Below, in pieces: positions 17,802-27,251 of a stretch of 64,000 nucleotides of DNA. The stretch's first letter is position 1; each line of letters starts with the position of its first letter. The notes beneath the pieces are model-generated. The model had not been told where the DNA came from. It worked only from the letters and a program-made list of their open reading frames with translations, and did no database searches. Source of the DNA: Streptomyces liliifuscus (GTDB lineage Bacteria > Actinomycetota > Actinomycetes > Streptomycetales > Streptomycetaceae); assembly GCF_016598615.1 (NCBI RefSeq), contig NZ_CP066831.1, positions 9,796,001 through 9,860,000 on the forward strand, in the 5' to 3' direction. The translations under genes were made by a program, and so were the position numbers.

Positions 17802-20800
17802 TTACAGGTCAGCGGCTTCGCGGGTAGCGGCACCCGGGGACGCGAGCGTCGCCCTGATGGCCTCGGCCACCGTGTCCACGTGGGGTGCCGCGACGATGCC
17901 GTAGTGGTCCGTGGGCAGATACCTGAGCACGGCGGACGGAGGCAGGCAGGCGTTCCACTGCCGGTCCGATTCCCGAGGGTCCGCGGGGGTGGGCATGCCC
18001 TCCGTGGGGTGTTCGGCCAGCCACAGATACGTAGGGACGGAGACGAGCGGCCGTACGCGATGTTCGCCGAGGCTGCGCAAGTTGGCGCGGCAGCAGCGGG
18101 CCAGCCGCTCGGCGTACGCCTGTGCGTGCTCGCTCGGCAACGAACCCGGCAACCTCGGCAACGAGCCCGGCAACGAGGAGGCTCCGGTCCCGAGTTCGGC
18201 CGCGAACACCCTTTCCAGGTGGGTCTCGTCATAGGCGGCGACCAGCGCCTCCGCCCGGGGCGGTGGCGGATCCAGAAGGTAGAGCGCGTCCAGCGCCCGG
18301 CCGGCCGACTCGGCGAGACCCGCCATCTCCATCGCGACACGGGCGCCGTAGGACCATCCGGCGAGGTGAAGCCGGTGGTCCGGTCCGCCGAAGCGCTCAC
18401 GTAATTCCGCGTCGTAGTGACGGGCCCGCTCGGTCAGTGACCACGCGGGCATCTCGGTGTCGCGGAGTGCCGGGTCGGCGATGAGACACACCGTCGGCAC
18501 GGGTCCGAGGGCCGCCACCAGGGAGCGGTAGGCCTGGATGTCTCCACCCACCGGGTGCACCAGGCACAGGACGGCCGAACCGGTGCCCTCCTGCCAGATG
18601 TCGAGGACGACCCGGGAGGTGCTCCCGGCCGCCTCGGCGCTGGACTCGGCGGAGGACTCGGTGGTGGACCCGGAGGTCGGCTCGGTGGAGGCGAGAGCCG
18701 CCTCGATGTGTTTCAGGATCTCCGTCAGGCTGACGCGGTGACTGAACGAGGCCAGGTCGAACTCGACGCCGTAGTCGTCCTCGATCTGCGCGATCACGCT
18801 GATCAGGGTCAGCGAGTCGGCGCCCAGGTCGTAGAGGGAGTCCTCGGGGTCCAGCTCGTCCACACCCAGCAGATCCTGGATCACCCGGGCCATGGCGTCC
18901 GCTCGCGCCCCGGCACCGCCGGTGTCGGAGGAGGTTGCCTCCTCTCCGACCGTCGGGTCCGTCGGGTGCGTCGGTCCGGGGCCCGAGGACCGATCGGCGA
19001 TCCCGGCAGGAGCGTTGGCAGGAATGCAGGCAGGAGCGTAGAAGGCCCGGGAGGCCTCGATGTCCGTTGTGGACACGAGGAGTTGAGGCAGTTGCAGAGC
19101 CAGGGCTTGGGCGAAGACCGCCTTGCCCTCCTCGACGGTCAGGCCGACCGCGAGGTGGGCCTGATGGCGGCTGTCCGTGTCCAGGACCCGGGTCGCCATT
19201 CCGGTCTCGCTCCAGATGTCCCAGTCGATGCCGATCCGGACGGTTGTCTCCGCCTCGGTGGCCCGGTGGTGGGCGAAGCCGTCGAGGAGGCTCGCGCCGG
19301 CCGCGTAGTCGCTCTGGCCGACACCGCCGAGCAGGGCGGACATCGAGGAGCAGTAGATCGCGATCTCCGGGCGGAAGGCTCCGATCAGGTGCTCGACGAC
19401 GAGTGCGCCACGCTCGCGTACCGCGGCGGCGTCGCGCATCGCGGTGGCGTCACGTCGTACGAGCAGCCCGCCGTGTCCGAGACCGGCCGCGTGGACGACG
19501 CCGTCCAGCCGGGACGTGTGGTCGGCGACGGCAGCCGCCACTTCGTGGACGGGCATGGTCGCGAGGTCCGCCGGGACGAGGCCGACGCGGTCGGCCCATC
19601 CGTTCAACTCCTCGGGCAGCCGCGGGTCTCGCGACAGCAACAGCACCCGACCGCGGGTGTGTTCCAGTAGCCAGGCGGCGATGGCGCGGCCCACGCCGCC
19701 CGTACCGCCGAGCACCAGGTGGACGGTGTCCGCTCCGGCCGGTACGGGGGACCGCGTACCCGCCGGCTCCGATACGGGTACCGTGCCCGGCCGCCACCAG
19801 TAGCCCTGCCGCAGCGCGAGCTGGCGGGGCAGGACCGGTTCACCGCGATGACCGGCTTCACGTGTTCCGGCGACGAGCGAGGCCACGTGTCCGGCCCAGC
19901 GGGTGAGGTCGCCGTCCGGGAGGTCGAGCCAATGGCCGTTCAGGGCGGACTCCTGATGGGCGACCTCGACCGGCCCGGCGAGCAGCGCCAGTTCAGGTCT
20001 GTCCACCGTTCCCGTCACGGGCCGGGCGCCGTACGACAGCCACCACACACGTGGGGAGCCGTTTCGCCCGGTCAACGCCTGGGCCAGGGCCGCCGTGCTG
20101 TCCAAGCAGGCGTGACGGGCGTGTTCCAGGGTGCCGGGACCGACCGGCCCTGTCACGTCGAGGGGCAGGGCGTGCACCCACTCCGTGTCGCTGGAGACGG
20201 GGGCACCGTCCTCGGACAGCGCGTCGAGCAGCCGTCGCACAGACGCCGGATCGGCGGGGTCTACGTCGTAGGAGTCCGGTCCTCTGCGGGCGAAGGCGCC
20301 GGCCGGGTGCACCCGTATCACCCTCGACGCCACCGCCTCGAAGGGCGCGAGCGCTGTCCGCGGAGTGTTCTCGGAGGCTACGACGACCACGGTGGAGGCG
20401 TGGCCGGTCGGCGCGGTGGTGTCAGTGTCCGCGGCGGCGGCACGGCGCAGCCGGACCCAGTGCGGCTGGTGCAGCCAGTTCTCCCGGGGCAGCCGCCGGG
20501 GTGTGGCGGCAGGGGTCTCGCGCGGGTCGGGCAGTCGGTCGAAGTCGTACTCCGAGAGTGAGAAGGACGGGGGCGGGAAGTCCCAGGGCGCCGGAGCGGA
20601 TCCCGCCCCCCAGTCGACAGGGTGTCCGGCGGCCCAGGCCTCGGCGAGGTCGTGGGCCGTGAGACCGGCCGCGGAGACCGCTACGGCGTCCGGGTCCGCG
20701 CTACCGGGTTGCACCGTTCCAGTGGCGACCGTGCGCAGCCAGTGTTCTGCCGAGGCGGCGTCCGTCACGGGTGCCGCGGTCCGCAGACGGCGAGCGACCC

Positions 20801-23800
20801 GACCGGCCTGGAGATGGCGCAGCACGAACTCGTGCCGCTCCGGGTGCAGTTGGAGGTAATCGGCGATCCGAGCGGCGTCGGCCGTCAGGGCGTCCGCGCT
20901 GGAGGCAGACAGCACAAGGCACTTGGGCACGTCGCGGGTTGCCACCGGTTGGGGCGCGGTGTCCTGCTCCACGATGACGTGGGCGTTGGTGCCGCCGATC
21001 CCGAAACTGCTGACCGCGGCCACCCGTTCACGCCCCTCGGGCCAGGGCGTGGCTCGGGTCGGGACGTGGAAGGGAGTGGGATCGGGGCCGATCTCCGGGT
21101 TGAAGGCCCGGAAGTTGAGGTTGGGCGGAAGCGTCCCGTGGTGCACCGCGAGGACCGCGCGTACGAGGCCCACCACACCGGCGGCCGCGCCCAGGTGGCC
21201 GAGCTGACTCTTGACGGAACTCAGAGCGCAGCGGCCGGACTCGCTCACGTCGAACGCCTGCCGCAGCGCCCCCACTTCGATCGGGTCGCCCAACCGGGTG
21301 CCGGTGCCGTGGGCCTCCACATAGCCGAGGTCGGCGCCCGTGCGTCCGGCGCGGGACAGGGCGGTCCGGATCACCTCCCGCTGTCCGGCCAGGGACGGCG
21401 CGGTGTAACTCATCTTCGCCGCACCGTCGTTGTTGATCGCGGAGCCTGTGATGAGTGCGTGGACGGTGTCGCCGTCGCGCCGTGCCTGCCGCAGCGTCTT
21501 GAGGACCACCACGCCGACGCCGCTCGCGCCGACCGTGCCGGTGGCGTCGTCACTGAAGGGCCGGCAGTCACCGTCCGCGGAGAAGATGTGCTGCGGCCGG
21601 TAGCGGTAGCCGCCGGTCAGCCCGGGGTCGACGAGTACACCTCCGGCGAGCATCACGTCGGCTTCGCCCTGCCGGAGCAGACCGGCGGCGAGGTGCACGG
21701 CGACCAGAGAGCTGGAGCAGGCCGTCTGGGCGCTGAAGGCGGGGCCGGTCAGCCCGAGGTGGTACGCCACCTTGGTGGCCAGGAAGTCCTTCTCATGGTG
21801 CAGGGCGAGCTGGAAGCCGTCAGGCAGTCGGCCGGGGTCCGCCTCGCGCAGCAGGGACTGGAAGTAGGTGTTCTCCCCGGCACCGGCCACCAGGCCCACC
21901 CGGGTGGCCGAGGTGTCCGCAACTCCCGCGTGCGCCAGGGCCTGCACGCCGGCCATCAGCAGATGACGCTGCTGGGGGTCCATCAGACGTGCTTCTTGTG
22001 GGCTGATGCCGAAGTGACCCGGGTCGAAGTCGAGCATCCCGTCGAGCGTGCTGTGCGCGCCGACGACTCCTTCCGGCGCGTCGATACGGCGGATTCCGGT
22101 GCCGCCGGAGACCACCAGCTCCCAGAAGGCGGCCAGGTCCGGGGCGCCGGGCACCCGTACCGCCATGCCGACGACCGCGATCGGCTCCCCTGGTGCGGGG
22201 GTCCGTTCGGGGGGCCCGTCATGCTTCGCCGCCGATGGGGTGAGTGACCGCGCGGCGGTGAGATGGCGGGCCAGGGAGCGGACGGTGACGTGCTCGAAGA
22301 GGTCCGCGACACCGAAGCGCAGACCGAGTGCCGTGGTGCAGCGCAGGTGGAAGCGCATCAGGGCCAGACTGGAGGCACCCGCCTCGAAGAAGGTCTGGTC
22401 CGGTGCGATCGTCGACCCGGTGACCTCCTCGAAGACAGCGGTGAGGCGCTCCTCCTCGGCCGACAGGCCCGTGCGGGCGATCGCGGAACGACGTAACTCT
22501 TCCCCCGGTGCCAGGAGGACCGCCTGCCGGTCCAGCTTGCCGCTGGGTGTGCGGGGGAGTCTGTCCAGCCTGCGGAAGCGGTCCACACGTACGTAGGAGG
22601 GCAGAAGGGCGGACAGATGCGCGGTCAGGTCGTCGGCGGACGGGGCCTCGCCACGGACTTCCAGGCCCGCCGTCAGCCGGTCCCCGTCACGGGTGACGAC
22701 CGCGTTGACCACCGCCGGATGGCGCAGCAGGGCCGCCTCGACGGAGCCGAGTTCGAGCCGGTGCCCGCTCAGTTTGATCTGCTGGTCGTCGCGGCCCGCG
22801 TAGTGCAGCAGGCCCTCACGGTCGAAGAACGCCCGGTCACCGCTGCGGTAGAACAGGCCCGCGCCGGGGAGTTCGACGAATCGGGTGTCGTCGAGCGCGG
22901 GTTCGTCGAGGTAGCAGCGGGTGGCCATGGTGCCGCCGATCAGCAGCTCGCCGGTGCACCCGTTCGGGACCGGGTCGCCCTGGGCGTCCACCACCCGCAG
23001 GTCGGCGCCGGCCACCGGGCCTCCGATGGCGGGCCGTTCGGGCCATTGCGCAGGATCTCCCTCCAGACACAGAGCGCTGACCACATGTGTCTCGGTCGGC
23101 CCGTAGTGGTTGAACAGACGAGCGCCGGGGAGACCGGCGAACCAGCGCCGGATGCTGTCGGTGCACACCAACTGCTCGCCCGCGGTGACCACTTCGCGCA
23201 GCCGGGAGGGATACCTGTTCAGGCGGACGGCGTACTCGGCGAGCAGTTGCAGGGCCACGTAGGGCATGAAGATCCGCTCGATGCCCGCGGAGTCCAGCCG
23301 GTCCAGGAGCGAGGGCGCGTCCTGACGCCACTCGGGACGTATGAGCTGGAGGCTGCCACCCGTGCACAGTGTCCCGAAGATCTCCTGGAAGGACACGTCG
23401 AAGGCCAGCATCGAGAACTGCTGGGTGACCGCGGGGGCGGTCAGGCCGCCGGGACCGGACTGCCACCTGATCAGGTCGCACAGCGTGCGGTCGTTGATCT
23501 GCACGCCCTTGGGGACGCCGGTGGAGCCGGAGGTGAACAGGGTGTACAGGGGGCGGGTGCCGTCGTGGGTCGGCGCGTCGGCCGCGGGTCGGTCATACCT
23601 GTGCCCGTCGTGCGCCGCATCCGGCGCCGGGTCTGCCGCTACGACGAGGTGGCGCACCACACCGTCCGGGAGCAGCGTGTCCAGCGTCGGCGAGCTGTCC
23701 TGCGTGGCCAGGACGCACAACGGGTCGATCTGTTCCAGGACGCGGCGCAGCACGTCGGCCGGGTAGGAGGGGTCGAGAGGGACGGCGGTGACGTTCAGCC

Positions 23801-26800
23801 GCGCCAGCGCCAGCAGCGCCACCACGTGTTCGACGGACGGATCCAGATACAGGGCCGCCCGGCAGGGGCTGCCGTCGGCCGGGATCGGGTAGCGGTCGGC
23901 CAGTTCCGTGGCGAGGGCCGCGGCACGGGCGTCGAGGGCCGCGTAACTCAGGGTGTCGCCGTCGGCCGTGACCACGGCGGGGGCGTCCGGAGCGCGGGCG
24001 ACCTGTCGGCCGAAGCCTTCGGCGATCGTGGTGAAACCGGGTTCGGGAGCGGGCCCGCGCCCGTGCTCCGGGAGGGACCGCCGGTAGGGCACGACGAGTT
24101 CACGAGCGGTGGAGCGGCCACCGGCCGCGAGCGCGTCCACGCCCCGCCGGAACAGTTCCGCCATCGCCTCGACGTCCTCGCCGGTGAACCGGTCCTCGGC
24201 GTACTCCCACAGCACGTCGAGTCCGTCCGCATGCTCGACCACGGAGACCGTCATCGGGCACTTGGCCTCGGGTGCCGCCCACCACAGGGGGCGGTGGGAG
24301 CAGCCGGGCAGCCGCAGGGCCCCGAAGTCGGTGTTCTCCAGAACGAACAGGAAGTCGAACGGTGTGCTGTCGCCGACGGCCTCCCAGCCGGTCAGGACGT
24401 CCGCGAGCGCCACGTCCTGGCGTCCCAGCACCTGCCCTGTGTCGCTCTTCGTGCGGGCGAGGAGTGAGCGCAGGTCCTCACCGGGCACGACGGTCAGGGG
24501 CAGCAGCACGGTGTTCGCCATCATGCCCACGCTGTTCTCGAACTCGCGCACCGGGCGGCCCGCGGCAGGGGCGGCGACGCGCGGGCGGACCAGGCCGGTC
24601 ACGCCGTACAGGCACCAGGAGAACACGCACAGCAGGACCTGGAACCGGGTCAGTCCGAACCCGGCGCACAGCTGGTCCACTTGGGACCGCCGAACGGCGT
24701 CGAGCGACGTGTGCAGCAGGCGCGCCCGCGGTGCCGGACCCGCGTCCCGGGCAGGCAGCGGCTCCTGCGGCTCCTCCAACCCCCGGTAGAACGCCAGGAG
24801 TTCATCGCGCTGCGCTTGGTAGGCGGTGCTCGCGAACCGGTCGCTCTGCCAGTCCGCGAAGTCCAGCGGGGTCGGAGCGGGTGATTCGTGCCCCCCGCTT
24901 CCGGCGTAGGCGGCCGACAGGTCGTGCAGCAGGATGCTCAACGACCAGCCGTCCACGGCGATGTGGTGCAGGTGCAGCAGGAGCGTGCCGCCGCCGTCAC
25001 GCGGCAGCCAGCAGGCGCGGAGCATACGGGGGACGGCGAGGTCGAAGGGCTCGGCGAAGAAGGTGTCGGCGAAGGCGTGCGCTTCTTCCTCGTCCCAGGT
25101 CTGCTGAGGGCCCGGCTGGTGCCAGGGGGCGCCCGGCTCGTGCCAAGGGTCGTACGGCTCGCCGACGGTCTGCTCCAAGCCGTCCGGCCCGAGGCCGAAG
25201 CCCGTCCGCAGCGCCTCGTGGCGTGCCACCAGACTGCGCAGCGCTCGCCGCAGGGCAGTGGTGTCGACGGGCCCGTCCACGCGGAAGGCCTGGTTGACGG
25301 AGTAGGCCCGGGAGCCCGGGGCGCGGCGCTGCATCAGCCACAGCCGCTGCTGTTCGCTGGTGGCGGGCGCCGAGCGGGCACCGGAGACCGCTGGTGTCGG
25401 CAACGGGCTCTCCTCGTCGGGAGGGACCGTGCCGAGGAACCGGGCGACGGCGGCCAGGTCGCCGTGGAGGACCGCCGCCTGAGTCAGCTCGCGGCCCCAC
25501 CGCTGTCGTACGGCGAAGCAGAACCGGAGCGCCTTCAAGGAGTCGCCGCCGCAGGCGATCCACCGGTCGCCGAGCCCGAGGCCGGTGGTGCCGAGTATCT
25601 CCTCGGCCAGTTCGACGACCCGGCGCTCCGTCTCCGTCGCTGCCGGTCCGTCGGATTTCGCGGCGGCGGGTCGCCAAGGCCGGTCGGTCCGCCGCAGCAG
25701 AGCGGCCTGGTCGACCTTGCCGTTGGCGTTGAGCGGCAGTTCGGCGACGAGATGGATCTGGTGGGGGCGCATGTAGGCAGGCAGATGGGCCGCCAGGTGG
25801 CTGTCGAACTCCTCGTAGGACAGCTCCTGTTGGAGGACGACGAACGCCAGCAGTTCGTTGGGCCCCTCCGGACTCGCGCGGCGCGTGCACACATGGGCAC
25901 GCTGGACGGCCGGGTGGGTCAGAACCCGCCGCTCCACCTCGCCGGGCTCGATCCTGAAGCCACGGACCTTGACCTGGCGGTCGGTTCGTCCGACGTACTC
26001 CACCAGGCCCTCGTTGTCGGCCCGTACGAGGTCACCGGAGCGGTAGTACCGCTCCTCGCCTCCGTCGAGCCACGGCAGCCGCACGAAACGCCGCTCGGTC
26101 TCCTCGGGAAGGTTGCGGTATCCGACGGCGAGTCCGGCTCCGCTCAACAGGAGTTCGCCGACCTCACCGGGCGCGGCGACCCGCTCCTGGCCCGGTACGA
26201 CCAGCACCGCACCGGTCTGCGGCAGCGGCCGGCCGATCGGCACCACGTCCCCGTCGAAGTCGCGCGGGATCGGATGGCACAGGGCGAAGGTGGTGGACTC
26301 CGTCGGCCCGTAGATGTTGAACAGACGGGTGCCGCTGTCGGCGTTGTCCCGGTACCAGCGGCGCATCACGTGGGGGTTGAGCTGTTCACCGCCCACCAGA
26401 ACCTCGCCGACCGAGGCGAAGCAGTCCGGCACAGCCGTGACCATCGCGTTGAACAGCGCGGTGGTGATGAAGAGGGTGTCCACGCGCTCGTTCCGCAGTG
26501 CCGCGGCGAGCCGCTCGGGAGTCTGTACGTCCCCGTCGCGCAGGATCACGCAGCAGCCACCGGTCAGCAGGGGCACCCAGACCTCGAAACTCAGCGCGTC
26601 GAACGCCGGATTGGCCATGCAGGCATAGCGCAGACCGGGCTCGACGCGGATGTAGCCGGGTCGGGCCAGTCGCCGGACCCCCGCGTCACGGACCTCGACT
26701 CCCTTGGGCCGGCCCGTCGTTCCGGAGGTGTAGAACAGGAAGGACACCTCGCCGGGGGCGGACGGCGCCTCCACGGCGGCACCGGCGTCCGGAAGTTCGG

Positions 26801-27251
26801 GCAGAAGGGCGTCCGCGGCGAGCGCCATCACGTCCTGCGGGAGGTCGGTCCGTGGGAGGTCGGTGACGCTCTCGATCGTTTCGTACACCAGGGCGACCGC
26901 GGCGGAGTCCCGGAGGATGAAGCGACGGCGTTCGGCGGGGCTCTGGGTGTCGAGAGGCACGACCTGCGCTCCCAGCCGCAGAATGCCCAGCATCACGCAG
27001 ACCAGCCGCCACGACCGCGGCACCGCCACCGCCACCGCCTGCCCCGCGGTGACGCCCCGGCGCCCCAGCTCCTGGGCGACGATCGCGGCTGCCGTGTTCA
27101 ACGTCGCGTAGTCGAGGCTTACTTCGCCGTCGACGACCGCCTCGGCGTGCGGTGTGCGAAGGGCTCGGCGGTGAATCGCAAGGGCAATCCCGGCCGGGGC
27201 GCCCGGGTCCTCGGCCACGTCGGTGCGGGACGTCTCGACGCGCGGTTTCAT
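17802..27251 (-). CDS. NRPS-PKS hybrid synthetase A-T-C-A-T-KS-KR-T-TE (AT-less)
   Basis: A 3149-residue megasynthase. Domains: A1 (about 20-515, 'FYTSGTTGRPKG', 'NIYGPTE', 'NGKVD'), T1 (CGGDSLKA, about 565), C (HHIAVDG, about 760), A2 (about 1110-1565, 'FTSGSTGVPKG', 'NHYGPTE'), T2 (GASSLAL, about 1625), KS (about 1690-2095; Cys in ACSSSL, His in VEAHGTG and LGHLG), KR (NADP motif 'GGTGGVGRA' about 2511, YAAG about 2646), T3 (LGADSLTL, about 2809) and TE (GWSYGA, about 2964). No acyltransferase core lies between KS and KR. Hand alignment to GrsA gives A1 DAFFLGITFK (Ile/Val-like) and A2 DVQFVAHVVK (proline). The order predicts branched amino acid-Pro-malonate with beta-keto reduction, then release. 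It overlaps the upstream NRPS stop by ATGA. TTA codons at 22494-22496 and 18402-18404. Confidence 0.93.
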   Translation of the reverse strand: MKPRVETSRTDVAEDPGAPAGIALAIHRRALRTPHAEAVVDGEVSLDYATLNTAAAIVAQELGRRGVTAGQAVAVAVPRSWRLVCVMLGILRLGAQVVPLDTQSPAERRRFILRDSAAVALVYETIESVTDLPRTDLPQDVMALAADALLPELPDAGAAVEAPSAPGEVSFLFYTSGTTGRPKGVEVRDAGVRRLARPGYIRVEPGLRYACMANPAFDALSFEVWVPLLTGGCCVILRDGDVQTPERLAAALRNERVDTLFITTALFNAMVTAVPDCFASVGEVLVGGEQLNPHVMRRWYRDNADSGTRLFNIYGPTESTTFALCHPIPRDFDGDVVPIGRPLPQTGAVLVVPGQERVAAPGEVGELLLSGAGLAVGYRNLPEETERRFVRLPWLDGGEERYYRSGDLVRADNEGLVEYVGRTDRQVKVRGFRIEPGEVERRVLTHPAVQRAHVCTRRASPEGPNELLAFVVLQQELSYEEFDSHLAAHLPAYMRPHQIHLVAELPLNANGKVDQAALLRRTDRPWRPAAAKSDGPAATETERRVVELAEEILGTTGLGLGDRWIACGGDSLKALRFCFAVRQRWGRELTQAAVLHGDLAAVARFLGTVPPDEESPLPTPAVSGARSAPATSEQQRLWLMQRRAPGSRAYSVNQAFRVDGPVDTTALRRALRSLVARHEALRTGFGLGPDGLEQTVGEPYDPWHEPGAPWHQPGPQQTWDEEEAHAFADTFFAEPFDLAVPRMLRACWLPRDGGGTLLLHLHHIAVDGWSLSILLHDLSAAYAGSGGHESPAPTPLDFADWQSDRFASTAYQAQRDELLAFYRGLEEPQEPLPARDAGPAPRARLLHTSLDAVRRSQVDQLCAGFGLTRFQVLLCVFSWCLYGVTGLVRPRVAAPAAGRPVREFENSVGMMANTVLLPLTVVPGEDLRSLLARTKSDTGQVLGRQDVALADVLTGWEAVGDSTPFDFLFVLENTDFGALRLPGCSHRPLWWAAPEAKCPMTVSVVEHADGLDVLWEYAEDRFTGEDVEAMAELFRRGVDALAAGGRSTARELVVPYRRSLPEHGRGPAPEPGFTTIAEGFGRQVARAPDAPAVVTADGDTLSYAALDARAAALATELADRYPIPADGSPCRAALYLDPSVEHVVALLALARLNVTAVPLDPSYPADVLRRVLEQIDPLCVLATQDSSPTLDTLLPDGVVRHLVVAADPAPDAAHDGHRYDRPAADAPTHDGTRPLYTLFTSGSTGVPKGVQINDRTLCDLIRWQSGPGGLTAPAVTQQFSMLAFDVSFQEIFGTLCTGGSLQLIRPEWRQDAPSLLDRLDSAGIERIFMPYVALQLLAEYAVRLNRYPSRLREVVTAGEQLVCTDSIRRWFAGLPGARLFNHYGPTETHVVSALCLEGDPAQWPERPAIGGPVAGADLRVVDAQGDPVPNGCTGELLIGGTMATRCYLDEPALDDTRFVELPGAGLFYRSGDRAFFDREGLLHYAGRDDQQIKLSGHRLELGSVEAALLRHPAVVNAVVTRDGDRLTAGLEVRGEAPSADDLTAHLSALLPSYVRVDRFRRLDRLPRTPSGKLDRQAVLLAPGEELRRSAIARTGLSAEEERLTAVFEEVTGSTIAPDQTFFEAGASSLALMRFHLRCTTALGLRFGVADLFEHVTVRSLARHLTAARSLTPSAAKHDGPPERTPAPGEPIAVVGMAVRVPGAPDLAAFWELVVSGGTGIRRIDAPEGVVGAHSTLDGMLDFDPGHFGISPQEARLMDPQQRHLLMAGVQALAHAGVADTSATRVGLVAGAGENTYFQSLLREADPGRLPDGFQLALHHEKDFLATKVAYHLGLTGPAFSAQTACSSSLVAVHLAAGLLRQGEADVMLAGGVLVDPGLTGGYRYRPQHIFSADGDCRPFSDDATGTVGASGVGVVVLKTLRQARRDGDTVHALITGSAINNDGAAKMSYTAPSLAGQREVIRTALSRAGRTGADLGYVEAHGTGTRLGDPIEVGALRQAFDVSESGRCALSSVKSQLGHLGAAAGVVGLVRAVLAVHHGTLPPNLNFRAFNPEIGPDPTPFHVPTRATPWPEGRERVAAVSSFGIGGTNAHVIVEQDTAPQPVATRDVPKCLVLSASSADALTADAARIADYLQLHPERHEFVLRHLQAGRVARRLRTAAPVTDAASAEHWLRTVATGTVQPGSADPDAVAVSAAGLTAHDLAEAWAAGHPVDWGAGSAPAPWDFPPPSFSLSEYDFDRLPDPRETPAATPRRLPRENWLHQPHWVRLRRAAAADTDTTAPTGHASTVVVVASENTPRTALAPFEAVASRVIRVHPAGAFARRGPDSYDVDPADPASVRRLLDALSEDGAPVSSDTEWVHALPLDVTGPVGPGTLEHARHACLDSTAALAQALTGRNGSPRVWWLSYGARPVTGTVDRPELALLAGPVEVAHQESALNGHWLDLPDGDLTRWAGHVASLVAGTREAGHRGEPVLPRQLALRQGYWWRPGTVPVSEPAGTRSPVPAGADTVHLVLGGTGGVGRAIAAWLLEHTRGRVLLLSRDPRLPEELNGWADRVGLVPADLATMPVHEVAAAVADHTSRLDGVVHAAGLGHGGLLVRRDATAMRDAAAVRERGALVVEHLIGAFRPEIAIYCSSMSALLGGVGQSDYAAGASLLDGFAHHRATEAETTVRIGIDWDIWSETGMATRVLDTDSRHQAHLAVGLTVEEGKAVFAQALALQLPQLLVSTTDIEASRAFYAPACIPANAPAGIADRSSGPGPTHPTDPTVGEEATSSDTGGAGARADAMARVIQDLLGVDELDPEDSLYDLGADSLTLISVIAQIEDDYGVEFDLASFSHRVSLTEILKHIEAALASTEPTSGSTTESSAESSAEAAGSTSRVVLDIWQEGTGSAVLCLVHPVGGDIQAYRSLVAALGPVPTVCLIADPALRDTEMPAWSLTERARHYDAELRERFGGPDHRLHLAGWSYGARVAMEMAGLAESAGRALDALYLLDPPPPRAEALVAAYDETHLERVFAAELGTGASSLPGSLPRLPGSLPSEHAQAYAERLARCCRANLRSLGEHRVRPLVSVPTYLWLAEHPTEGMPTPADPRESDRQWNACLPPSAVLRYLPTDHYGIVAAPHVDTVAEAIRATLASPGAATREAADL

